Below, piece by piece: positions 16,378-23,440 of a DNA stretch of 27,143 nucleotides. Location: contig CAJTQO010000043.1 of the NCBI GenBank assembly GCA_910578405.1, positions 1 through 27,143 of the forward strand, given 5' to 3'. Source of the stretch: an uncultured Lachnospiraceae bacterium. Its GTDB lineage: Bacteria > Bacillota > Clostridia > Lachnospirales > Lachnospiraceae. Both the position numbers and the translations under genes were made by a program. Numbering within the stretch: position 1 is the stretch's first letter; the number at the start of each line of letters is the position of its first letter. The notes beneath the pieces are model-generated. The model did not search any database. It had not been told where the DNA came from and saw only the letters and a list, made by a program, of their open reading frames with translations.

Positions 16378-17664
16378 TCACCTGTCTGTGGCTTCCACCA
16401 CATACTCTGCATATTTCCCTGCATCCGCCTTATGGCAGTCTGCGGTAATGGAAATCCCATTTTCCAGATATTCCTGCTTTTGTATGGAAGCATGTTCCAT
16501 CAGCCAAGAAACGGCCTGCCCCTTATCATAAGGGAACAAAAATGTGGCATGCACATAATCTGCAAACACCCTTTCCCGAATCATCTGCGCCAGTTCCTCC
16601 ATACCCTGCCCCGTTTTGGCGGACAGGTATATTTTGTCCGTCCCTGCATACTGCGGCAGACCTTCCTGCCCTACACTGCTTAAGTCGGCCTTGTTATAAA
16701 CATAAATCATGGGAATGTCCGCCGCGCCGATTTCCACCAGCGTTTCCTGCGTCACTTTCATCTGCTCTTTATGGCGCTCGTCGGAGGAGTCAACCACGCA
16801 AAGCAGCAAATCCGCGTTTTTCGCCTCTTCCAACGTGGAGCGGAAAGCCTTCACCAAGCCATGGGGCAGCTTATGGATAAAACCTACGGTATCGGAAAGC
16901 AGGATTTCTTTGTTGTCTTCCATCTCTATCCTGCGCACAGTGGTATCCAACGTGGCAAACAGCATATCCTTTTCTAACACCTTCTTTTCCTCGCTGCCAA
17001 GGTACCTTTTCACCATCCAGTTCATCACCGTGGATTTCCCCGCATTGGTGTATCCTACCAGCGCCACTTTAGGTATGCGCGACTCCTGCCGCAGTTTCCC
17101 CTGCGTTTCCCGCTCCTTTGCCACTTCTTCCAATTCCCGCCGCAGCTCGGTCAGGCGTTTTTCTATTTTCCGCCTGTCCAGTTCCAGTTTCTTCTCCCCG
17201 GCGCCCTTGCTGCTCATGCTGCCGCTGGCGCCACCCTGCCTGGTCAGGGCATCGTGCATCCCCACCAGGCGGGAAAGCAGGTACTGCAGCCTGGCGGCTT
17301 CCACCTGCAGCTTCGCTTCCCTCGTCCTTGCCCGCAGGGAAAAGATATCCAAAATCAACGCCGTCCGATCCATCACTGGTTTCCCTATTTCCTTTTGTAA
17401 ATTCCGCAACTGGGAAGGCGTCAGGGAGTTATCAAAAATAACCAAATCCGCTTCCAATGTATGGGCGTATTCTTTTACTTCCTCCACCTTCCCGGTTCCA
17501 ATGTAGCAGGCTTTGTTGGGCGTGTCCATTTTCTGCGTGACCACCCCTGCCACCTCCATTTCACATGCCTTGGCCAATTCCCCCAATTCCTTCATGGAAT
17601 GGTCAAAGTCCTCTTCTTTCCCGGTATCTAAGCCTACCAGTAGCGCTTTTTCTCTTTCTTCCAT
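16378..17664 (-). CDS. hflX: Ribosome-associated GTPase HflX
   Basis: The 428-residue protein has the HflX layout: an N-terminal nucleotide-binding domain (GTGKVEEV..LVIFDNSLTPSQLRNL), a long coiled coil (about 155-195), then a G domain. G1 is GYTNAGKST (204-212), G3 DTVGF (258-262) and G4 NKAD (324-327). The signature LVGMHDALTRQGG just before the coiled coil is typical. HflX splits stalled 70S ribosomes, especially under heat or antibiotic stress. The ATG follows AGGAG by five bases. The VOC gene starts 5 bp after its stop and the GNAT gene ends 109 bp upstream. Confidence 0.95.
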   Translation of the reverse strand: MEEREKALLVGLDTGKEEDFDHSMKELGELAKACEMEVAGVVTQKMDTPNKACYIGTGKVEEVKEYAHTLEADLVIFDNSLTPSQLRNLQKEIGKPVMDRTALILDIFSLRARTREAKLQVEAARLQYLLSRLVGMHDALTRQGGASGSMSSKGAGEKKLELDRRKIEKRLTELRRELEEVAKERETQGKLRQESRIPKVALVGYTNAGKSTVMNWMVKRYLGSEEKKVLEKDMLFATLDTTVRRIEMEDNKEILLSDTVGFIHKLPHGLVKAFRSTLEEAKNADLLLCVVDSSDERHKEQMKVTQETLVEIGAADIPMIYVYNKADLSSVGQEGLPQYAGTDKIYLSAKTGQGMEELAQMIRERVFADYVHATFLFPYDKGQAVSWLMEHASIQKQEYLENGISITADCHKADAGKYAEYVVEATDR

Positions 17665-17773
17665 ATTTACTCCTATTCCAAACGCACATCCTATGCATTC
17701 CCTCCAGTCCCCTACGCTCTAACGCTGCGCTGTCTCTACATGGGCCTGGATTTCTTTGGATGCTGGTTTCATG

Positions 17774-19132
17774 CTACACAATTTCATTAATCCACACCCG
17801 CTCCAGCCGCTTAATTCTGCCGAGTTGGCGCCATATTTCTGTTTTTTCTTCCTCACTGAGCCATTCCGGCAAAGCAAAACATTGTCCGGCCTCCTGGTAT
17901 CCAAATGCCCAGGAAGTCAGCGCATCCACGGAAATATCCACTGTCATAACCGCTTCTTCCGATGCCGCCGCTGTCCGCCCCGGTTGGTTCGCTGCAGCAT
18001 TCCTAACTTCACGTTGAGCCTGCAGACGCATGTTTCCTTCCATTTGGGCTGTTCCCACATTCCTTCCGCCTCTCTCTATGGATGCCGCGGTAAGTTCTGC
18101 GCTTTTCCTTTCCAACGGCCGTTTTTTTCGTACGCTTGTCCTTTCTTCGGCAAAGTCGCATTCCCATATCCCATTGTTGCCTTCTAAAATAGGGTCTGAA
18201 ACACAAATGTCCATGGAAACTTCTCCTCGTTCTACCCAAAGCAATGACAGCATGGCACGCACATCCACAATACGGGCCATAATCACTGGCGTTTTTACGC
18301 CTGTGGCCTTTACCGGGCAGGCATCGCTGTTCTCTCCCTTAACCCAAAGCGATTCTTGTATTTCCGGCTTTTCCATTTCCTGTGCATAAAAAACATAACC
18401 CCTAATCGTTCCTCCTTCTTCAAACGCCCAGATTCCTCCCTGCTGAGCCTGCAGTTCTTTCTCCATTATCTGAAAATAATCCGTATCCCGGCGTATAAAC
18501 ACATCGTAGCGTTGTTCCAGATGGCTTTCCGCCGCTATTGCCAGCCTTTTAAAAAAAGCAGCTTTCCAGGCTTTATCCGGCCTGTCCCCTATTTTCCCAA
18601 CAAATGTACATCTCTGTCCTCCTTCTGCCCCGGACGCTCCCGCCAGCGTCCCTGCCTGTTTGCCCTTCACAGCCTTTTCCGTAAAGCCCGCAAAACTGTC
18701 CCTCACTTCATATTCCATCCTGTCATAAATATAGGTAAACTGATAAGGCCGGTAAATAGCAGGATCCGCAGGCATTAAAAACGTAAATGGCTGCGCTTTC
18801 CCATGCATATCCCGCAGGGCCTCCTTAAGCAGCCTGTCCATACAGCCTCTGTGCCTGCACTCCTTTTGGGTGGCCACCCCAACGATATAATTTATTTCTC
18901 TGCAGGCAAAGGCGCCTCCCCTGCGCAGCATAACCGGATATGGGGATAAATACAGCATAGCTGCTGCGCCTTCTTCCCTTTCCAGCGCGTAACCATAATT
19001 TCCTGCCGCCTTTTCCTTAAAATAATATTCCGTAAAAACTTCCGAATCTTCTGAAAACACTTCTTCCCAAAGGGGCCGCAGTTCCTTGCATTTTTCCCCT
19101 TTCAGCTTTACCAGCCTAAATCCCGGTTCCAT
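17774..19132 (-). CDS. Eis-like GNAT family N-acetyltransferase with SCP2-type C-terminal domain
   Basis: The protein (452 residues) resembles the Eis group: an N-terminal GNAT domain, a second GNAT-like domain and a C-terminal sterol-carrier-like domain. The acetyl-CoA loop is visible in GVATQKECRHRGCMDRLLKE (about residues 85-105). The PADPAIYRPYQFTYIYDRME stretch is also typical. The last part (VDISVDALTSWAFGYQEAG) fits the SCP2 fold. An insert of about 60 residues rich in Arg, Ala and Glu (about 335-395) interrupts the C-terminal domain and is unusual. Eis enzymes acetylate amino groups of small molecules or peptides; the substrate here is unknown. ATG at 19130-19132 is preferred, with AGGAAGGG upstream; a GTG at 19139-19141 overlaps the ispF stop. 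Confidence 0.78.
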   Translation of the reverse strand: MEPGFRLVKLKGEKCKELRPLWEEVFSEDSEVFTEYYFKEKAAGNYGYALEREEGAAAMLYLSPYPVMLRRGGAFACREINYIVGVATQKECRHRGCMDRLLKEALRDMHGKAQPFTFLMPADPAIYRPYQFTYIYDRMEYEVRDSFAGFTEKAVKGKQAGTLAGASGAEGGQRCTFVGKIGDRPDKAWKAAFFKRLAIAAESHLEQRYDVFIRRDTDYFQIMEKELQAQQGGIWAFEEGGTIRGYVFYAQEMEKPEIQESLWVKGENSDACPVKATGVKTPVIMARIVDVRAMLSLLWVERGEVSMDICVSDPILEGNNGIWECDFAEERTSVRKKRPLERKSAELTAASIERGGRNVGTAQMEGNMRLQAQREVRNAAANQPGRTAAASEEAVMTVDISVDALTSWAFGYQEAGQCFALPEWLSEEEKTEIWRQLGRIKRLERVWINEIV

Positions 19133-19137
19133 GCCCT

Positions 19138-19695
19138 TCACCCTTCCTGCGCTTCTGTTTTCGGACAGCCCTTACAGCCCCCACAGCGTCCCTGCGCCGT
19201 TACATCTTCCGTATAGTAATGAACCGGGCTGGTCAACAGACAGACCGCTTGAGAGGAAATGCCTTCCCCAGCCCCGGTAAACCCCAGCCCTTCCTCTGTG
19301 GTCGCTTTTACGCTCACTTGGGAAATGTCAATCCTCAGCGCCTGGGCAATATTTTCCCGCATCTCATCTATATAGGGGCGCATTTTCGGCGCCTGGGCAA
19401 TAATTACCGCATCAATGTTTTCTATCAGGAAACAATGTTCTTCCAACAGCTTTCCCACTTGTCCCAACAATTTTATGGAAGAAATGCCCTGATATGCCAT
19501 ATCCGTATCTGGAAAATGTTTCCCAATATCGCCCAATGCGGCTGCCCCCAACAGCGCGTCCATAATCGCATGTAACAGCACATCCGCGTCCGAATGGCCA
19601 AGCAGCCCTTTCTCATAAGGGATTTTCACCCCTCCCATAATCAGTTCCCTGCCTTCCGTCAGCCTGTGTACATCATAACCTGTCCCTATTCTCAT
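19138..19695 (-). CDS. ispF: 2-C-methyl-D-erythritol 2,4-cyclodiphosphate synthase with cysteine-rich tail
   Basis: IspF makes the cyclic diphosphate intermediate of the non-mevalonate isoprenoid pathway. The metal ligands D8 and H10 (GYDVHRL) and H42 (SDADVLLHAIMDALLG) are present, as are GDIGKHFPDTD, and TTEEGLGFTGAGEGI near the end of the core. The core ends near residue 158, the normal length. About 27 further residues follow and contain C171, C174 and C177 (CGGCKGC), a small cluster not part of the standard enzyme. The ATG has AGGAGG five bases upstream. ispD is not in the window. The GNAT gene follows with overlapping or near-overlapping start, so the two are co-transcribed. Confidence 0.95.
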   Translation of the reverse strand: MRIGTGYDVHRLTEGRELIMGGVKIPYEKGLLGHSDADVLLHAIMDALLGAAALGDIGKHFPDTDMAYQGISSIKLLGQVGKLLEEHCFLIENIDAVIIAQAPKMRPYIDEMRENIAQALRIDISQVSVKATTEEGLGFTGAGEGISSQAVCLLTSPVHYYTEDVTAQGRCGGCKGCPKTEAQEG

Positions 19696-19966
19696 ATCTG
19701 CCTCCTATTCCAATCCCGCAATCGCCCAGGAATGCCTCTTAAAAAAATGCCTTCCTTATTAAAAATGCCTTTCTTTTAAAAAATCGCATTGCTGGCGCTA
19801 AACGCTTATCGGTATCCTAAAATGCTTCGGACATTCCATGAGCGGGCTCTGCCTTAACTGCGCACCGCCACAGTCCGTCTCTTATTATTTTTACGAAATC
19901 AATGGGAATTCATGCACTTTTCCATCCCTGGCTCATATTCTAAACTAAAAAGAAAAGAGGGAACCT

Positions 19967-20446
19967 ATGCGACCTTCTACTCATTATATTGGCATTGTAG
20001 GGATTATTGAACGCATGTCCCCTATGCGCAATGACTGCTGCAACCAAATCCTGTCACTGCGCACCATGAACGGCATGGTAAATTTTGTCCTTTCTCCAGG
20101 CACTTATGTGGTGGACAATACTCCACTGCGCACCGGGATGCGCATTACTGCTTTTTATGACAGCAACCAGCCTGTTCCCCTAATCTACCCGCCCCAATAC
20201 CAGGCCGCTTTTATCGGGCGCACCGAACCGTCCGAAAATATTGTGATTGCCTATTTTGACCGTGGCCTTCTTTCGGAAGAAAACCAACTCAAACTGAATA
20301 TCGGCTCCCGCACCCGCGTCACCACCGCCAATGGGCAGCGTTTTACCTGCGACCTTGGCGGAAATTTCCTTATCGTTTATTATGGCGCAACTACCAGAAG
20401 CATTCCTGCACAGACTACGCCGGACAGGATTATTGTCTTCTGCTAA
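19967..20446 (+). CDS. Conserved-looking hypothetical protein, 159 residues
   Basis: I do not recognise the family with certainty. The frame begins at an ATG five bases after AGAGGG, uses ordinary codons, and has no signal peptide or membrane segment. The sequence alternates short beta-strand-like hydrophobic stretches with turns (HYIGIVGIIERM, VNFVLSPGTYVVDN, MRITAFYDSNQPVPLIYPPQ, NFLIVYYGATTRSIP). This suggests a small beta-barrel, possibly OB-like; that is inference. Cys residues occur at 24, 25, 128 and as the last residue. It is transcribed alone, away from ispF. Confidence 0.75.
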   Translation: MRPSTHYIGIVGIIERMSPMRNDCCNQILSLRTMNGMVNFVLSPGTYVVDNTPLRTGMRITAFYDSNQPVPLIYPPQYQAAFIGRTEPSENIVIAYFDRGLLSEENQLKLNIGSRTRVTTANGQRFTCDLGGNFLIVYYGATTRSIPAQTTPDRIIVFC

Positions 20447-20638
20447 GTGACTTACAAAAATTTCCCAAGCGCGCCTGCCTTTTGCGCCGGCGCTGCGTTG
20501 GCCTGCGTTCCGCTTTCGTTCATGCTAAACGCGCGCCACTGGCGCAAAGCGCCTTCCCCAGGCCATGTCACCGCACCGCCTGCCTCTTGCGCCTTGCAGA
20601 TAAAGCACATTGTCAGCCTGAAAAAAAGCATAAAAAAA
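20447..20638. other. GC-rich stretch without a supported gene
   Basis: The region starts GTGAC at 20447, and GTCAC occurs near 20567-20571. Between them lie many GCGC-containing segments that could pair locally. Open frames exist on both strands (for example a minus-strand 52-codon frame at 20452-20610), but none has a ribosome binding site or familiar sequence. It may be another palindromic repeat; I cannot show it. Confidence 0.3.
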
Positions 20639-20669
20639 CACCCTTACAGACCTGACAGGTAATAGGGTG
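20632..20669 (-). terminator. Intrinsic terminator of the 42-aa gene
   Basis: On the minus strand CACCCT..ACCTG TC CAGGT-like..AGGGTG (20639-20669) folds into a two-part stem and is followed by seven T (20632-20638). It lies about 85 bp after the stop of the small gene at 20753-20881. Confidence 0.7.
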
Positions 20670-20752
20670 GCTTTCTGCTTTTCTAATTGGCACACTTCTA
20701 TAAGGGGTAGTTTACTATCCCTTACTGAACGCGGGTTTATATCCTTTCTGTG

Positions 20753-20881
20753 TTATTCCATATTCCATGTATTCTCTGTTTTCCCGCTTTTCAGAAGTCC
20801 CTTCACTTCCTCCCAGTCTTCTGGCTGGCTTCTTAAATTGTCTTTCCATAGCCTGTCGGCTAATCTTATAATGATTCCCAT
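20753..20881 (-). CDS. Small protein, 42 residues, unknown function
   Basis: ATG at 20879-20881 follows AGGAGGAG by seven bases, one of the best ribosome binding sites in the window, and the frame ends in TAA at 20753-20755. The product begins MGIIIRLADRLWKDNLRSQ, continues with PEDWEEVKGLLKSGKTENTW and ends NME. It is hydrophilic, probably helical, with no membrane segment or signal peptide. A consensus-like promoter lies 73 bp upstream and an intrinsic terminator downstream, so the gene has its own complete transcription unit. I do not recognise the family. It sits divergently from tRNA-Ala, with a 37-bp repeat array between the two promoters. The gene call rests on signals and not on homology. 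Confidence 0.6.
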   Translation of the reverse strand: MGIIIRLADRLWKDNLRSQPEDWEEVKGLLKSGKTENTWNME

Positions 20882-20953
20882 GATTGTTCTCCTCCTGCCG
20901 GCCGGATGCACTGGTTCCAGCGGTATCAACTTATTTCCATATACTTCTTTTTC

Positions 20954-20982
20954 ATCCTAACACAAAAATATGGGAAATGCAA
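20954..20982 (-). promoter_or_regulatory. Promoter of the 42-aa gene
   Basis: On the minus strand: -35 TTGCAT (20977-20982), 17-bp spacer, -10 TAGGAT (20954-20959). It faces the small gene at 20753-20881. Confidence 0.55.
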
Positions 20983-21036
20983 TATGGAAATTTACTTTAA
21001 ATTTCGCCCCATAAAGGAACATAGGCTGCCATGCTT

Positions 21037-21184
21037 TGCATGTCCGCTTATTGCAACAAACGCTTCCTTGCTCTGCATGTCTGCTTATTGCAACAAACGC
21101 TTCCTTGCCCTGCATGTCTGCTTATTGCAACAAACGCTTCCTTGCCTTGCATGTCTGCTTATTGCAACAAACGCTTCCTTGCTT
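21037..21184. repeat. 37-bp tandem repeat array, four copies
   Basis: Units start at 21037, 21074, 21111 and 21148, exactly 37 bp apart, each beginning TGCATGTCTGCTTATTGCAA and then CAAACGCTTCCTTGC plus two variable bases. Differences are confined to one base near the start of copy 1 and the last few bases. The copies touch without spacers, so this is not a CRISPR array. A partial unit (CTTGCTTATTG) follows. 37 is not a multiple of three, so the array is unlikely to be coding. Confidence 0.9.
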
Positions 21185-21223
21185 ATTGTAATAAAAACGG
21201 TGAAACTCAAATTGAAATTCCCC

Positions 21224-21251
21224 TTGCATTTTCCTTAAAATATGCTAAAAT
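21224..21251 (+). promoter_or_regulatory. Promoter of tRNA-Ala
   Basis: -35 TTGCAT (21224-21229), 16-bp spacer, -10 TAAAAT (21246-21251). The -10 box ends ten bases before the first base of the tRNA. Confidence 0.55.
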
Positions 21252-21261
21252 AAAATTATAC

Positions 21262-21334
21262 GGGGATATAGCTAAGTTGGGATAGCGATGCGTTCGCAAC
21301 GCATAGGCCGCGGGTTCGAGTCCCGTTATCTCCA
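21262..21334 (+). tRNA. tRNA-Ala (anticodon CGC)
   Basis: The 73 bases fold as a standard cloverleaf: acceptor GGGGATA/TATCTCC, D stem GCTA/TAGC, anticodon stem ATGCG/CGCAT with loop TTCGCAA (anticodon CGC, codon GCG), five-base variable loop, T stem GCGGG/CCCGT with loop TTCGAGT, and discriminator A. The acceptor has the G3-U70 wobble pair that marks alanine tRNAs, which supports the identity. The CCA end is not encoded and must be added by the nucleotidyltransferase. Confidence 0.95.
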
Positions 21335-21340
21335 TTACAG

Positions 21341-21396
21341 AAAAACCCCTGTGTTTAGGAGCATCTGTTAAAAACATAATAAACACTGGGGTTTTA
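21341..21396 (+). terminator. Terminator after tRNA-Ala
   Basis: AAAAACCCCTGTGTTTA (21341-21357) is matched inverted by TAAACACTGGGGTTTTA (21380-21396) with one mismatch, giving a long stem ending in a short run of T. Confidence 0.75.
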
Positions 21397-21422
21397 TATT
21401 ATTACTGATAACACAATAAAAA

Positions 21423-21464
21423 AAGTAAAAAAAGAGGCTCCATAGAGCCTCTTTTTTTTACTTT
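21423..21464. terminator. Bidirectional intrinsic terminator
   Basis: AGAGGCTC (21433-21440), loop CATA, GAGCCTCT (21445-21452) is a perfect stem with a run of A before it and eight T after it. It can end transcription both from the tRNA side and from the MATE gene on the minus strand. Confidence 0.88.
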
Positions 21465-21469
21465 ATCGC

Positions 21470-21625
21470 TCACGCTCTGCCACCGTCTGCCACATCACGC
21501 TTTGCATCATCTTCCGCATCACGCTTTACCATCATCCACCGCATCATGCCTTGCCACCCATCCTCCACATCACTCTCTGCCGTCATTCGCCGCATTACGC
21601 TCTGCCGCCGTCTGCCGCATTCCTT
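21470..21625. repeat. Degenerate short repeats at the 3' end of the MATE gene
   Basis: Segments like CATCACGCTTTGCCATCATC and CGCATTACGCTCTGCCGCCG recur about five or six times with spacing near 25-30 bp and much variation. They begin just inside the downstream terminator and run into the last 18 codons of the MATE gene, so they may have altered its C-terminus. Confidence 0.5.
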
Positions 21626-22964
21626 TAAAAATACCCCGCAGCGTCAATACCGCCGCCACTGCCAAAATTATTTCCGTCACTGCCTGCGCATAAGCCAGGC
21701 CATAGAGCGGATACGCATAATTCAGGATAATTAACGCCGGGATTTCCAGGATGATTTTACGCAAAATGGCAAAGAAAAACGCCTTTTTCCCCATCCCTAC
21801 CGCCTGGAATACGCCCACTGCCAAAAAGTCCATGCAAAGGAACGGCAGGCCGATACACATCCCCCGCAAAAAACTGGTTCCATACGCCACAATGCTTTCG
21901 TTTTGTATAAACAGACGAATCCAAAAGCCCGCTGCCAGAAAATAAAACAGCGATATCCCTGCTATAAAGGAAATCGTACCCCTCCCGGAGAAAACAATCG
22001 TCTTCTTCATCCGCTTCCCGTTCCCTGACGCATAATTGTAGCTGACCAATGGCATTACCCCCTGCGTAAATCCCATAGCAATGTTCATTGGCACCATATT
22101 CAGCTTCTGGGCGATGCCCATGGCTGCCACGGCATCCGCGCCATAAGACGAGGTAAAGTTGTTTAATACCGTCATGCCGGTCACATTCAGCAAGTTCTGT
22201 ATGGAAGCCGGAATCCCCACCCCGCAAATCCCCAATACCACTTCCTTTCGGAACTGGAACAGCTTCGGGCGGATGCATACATAGGTGGTTTTTCGCTTAA
22301 GAAACAAAAGGACAAAAAAATAAGCACAAGCCACGCAATTGGAAAGAAAAGTGGCAAGCCCTGCCCCTGCCGCTCCCATATCTAACCCTTGGGGCAGGAT
22401 AAAGATAGGGTCTAACGCCATATTCAGGATACAGCCGCTCATTGTCCCGATGCTGGCATGAAGCGTACTCCCCTCCGCACGCACCATATAAGCCATTACC
22501 ACATTTAAAATCGCAGGCATGGCTCCAAGCAGCACTGTCCACTTCAAATATTCCGCTGTGGCAGCATAGGTTTCCGCATCCGTCCCAAGCAGCGTTAGCA
22601 GCGGATGCTTTGCCAGCGTACACAGCAAAGAAAACAGGAAACTCCCAAATACCGTACAGTAAAAACCAAATACCGAAACCCGGCGCACCAAATCATAATC
22701 CTTTGCCCCAAGCGCCCGGCTCATCATACTGGAACTTCCCACGCCGAACAGGTTATTAATCGCATTAAACGCCAACAGAACGGGAGCCGCCAGCGTAACG
22801 GCCGCGTTCTGCACCGGATTATTCAACATCCCTACAAAATACGTATCGGCCAGATTATAAATTACCATAACCAAGGAACTGATTACCGTAGGAACAGCCA
22901 TGGACATTACCGCCTTTGGCACAGGCGCCTGCTCAAACAAATACAGCTTCTTATCGTCTTCCAT
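21570..22964 (-). CDS. MATE family multidrug/cation efflux pump
   Basis: The 464-residue protein is an integral membrane transporter of the MATE (NorM/DinF-like) family, which exports drugs or metabolites using a sodium or proton gradient. It has about 12 hydrophobic segments in two halves. Typical family stretches are AVPTVISSLVMVIYNLADTY and GVGSSSMMSRALGAKDYDLV in the first half, and GVGIPASIQNLLNVTGMTVL and PLVSYNYASGNGKRMKKT in the second. The start is set at the ATG 22962-22964 (MEDDKKLYLFEQAPVPKAV), which matches the family N-terminus and has AGGCGG eight bases upstream. The frame stays open to 23225 through a 25-bp tandem repeat, but that extra part is Lys/Glu-rich and implausible. 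The substrate is unknown. Confidence 0.9.
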   Translation of the reverse strand: MEDDKKLYLFEQAPVPKAVMSMAVPTVISSLVMVIYNLADTYFVGMLNNPVQNAAVTLAAPVLLAFNAINNLFGVGSSSMMSRALGAKDYDLVRRVSVFGFYCTVFGSFLFSLLCTLAKHPLLTLLGTDAETYAATAEYLKWTVLLGAMPAILNVVMAYMVRAEGSTLHASIGTMSGCILNMALDPIFILPQGLDMGAAGAGLATFLSNCVACAYFFVLLFLKRKTTYVCIRPKLFQFRKEVVLGICGVGIPASIQNLLNVTGMTVLNNFTSSYGADAVAAMGIAQKLNMVPMNIAMGFTQGVMPLVSYNYASGNGKRMKKTIVFSGRGTISFIAGISLFYFLAAGFWIRLFIQNESIVAYGTSFLRGMCIGLPFLCMDFLAVGVFQAVGMGKKAFFFAILRKIILEIPALIILNYAYPLYGLAYAQAVTEIILAVAAVLTLRGIFKGMRQTAAERNAANDGRE

Positions 22965-23015
22965 ATGGTATACCGCCTTTCTTTTTGTTATTCTTTTTGT
23001 TTTTCCTTTGCATTC

Positions 23016-23107
23016 TTTTTCCCTTTTCGGCTTTGCGCTCTTTCTCTCTTTTCGGCTTTGCACGCTTTCTCTCTTTTCGGCTTTGCACGCTTTTTCCCTT
23101 TTCGGAA
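23016..23107. repeat. 25-bp tandem repeats upstream of the MATE gene
   Basis: The segment TTTTCGGCTTTGC or its truncated form begins at 23024, 23049, 23074 and 23099, exactly 25 bp apart, joined by CTTTCTCTC or similar. On the minus strand the array lies in the 5' leader of the MATE mRNA between a weak promoter and the start codon. The rest of the 22965-23440 gap holds the weak MATE promoter, no supported gene, and the promoter of the secreted protein. Confidence 0.85.
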
Positions 23108-23129
23108 AAGCATTCCCCTGATAAAACAT

Positions 23130-23158
23130 AACATATATTTTTACATACAATCGCTCAA
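23130..23158 (-). promoter_or_regulatory. Possible MATE promoter
   Basis: On the minus strand: TTGAGC (23153-23158), 17-bp spacer, TATGTT (23130-23135). A transcript from here would carry the 25-bp repeats as a leader of about 160 bases. Confidence 0.35.
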
Positions 23159-23359
23159 TCCATACCTGCCTTGACAGTTTTACAAACCAAAATTCCATCA
23201 ATATGTAAATCAAAAAACATTGCAAGGGTAAAATATGGGAAAAACCTATAACAGATTATAACATGAAATGCGCAGGACAGGAAGAACTGATTGAAATGCT
23301 TTCTTAAAGTATCGCAAAATCACCCGGCCGCTGCGCGGGCCAAGGATGCCTTCCATTAC

Positions 23360-23388
23360 TTGACGCTTGGCAAAAAAAGCCTTATAAT
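23360..23388 (+). promoter_or_regulatory. Promoter of the secreted repeat protein
   Basis: -35 TTGACG (23360-23365), 17-bp spacer, -10 TATAAT (23383-23388), about 50 bp before the start codon. This is a near-consensus housekeeping promoter. Confidence 0.8.
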
Positions 23389-23440
23389 GAATGGCATAAA
23401 AAGTAAATAAAAAAGAAGAGGAGAAGGGAAAAACAAAGCA

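Noticed and set aside
20447..20662. 71-codon plus-strand frame after the 159-aa gene
   Set aside because: GTG start with no ribosome binding site, in GC-rich palindromic sequence, running into a terminator of the other strand.
21037..21184. CRISPR array
   Set aside because: The 37-bp units touch without spacers and no cas gene is present.
22965..23225. Longer MATE start
   Set aside because: The added 87 residues are produced by the 25-bp repeat and are basic; the family N-terminus begins at 22964.
23244..23307. Very short plus-strand frames before the secreted protein gene (for example MKCAGQEELIEMLS)
   Set aside because: No ribosome binding site, and they lie upstream of the only good promoter.
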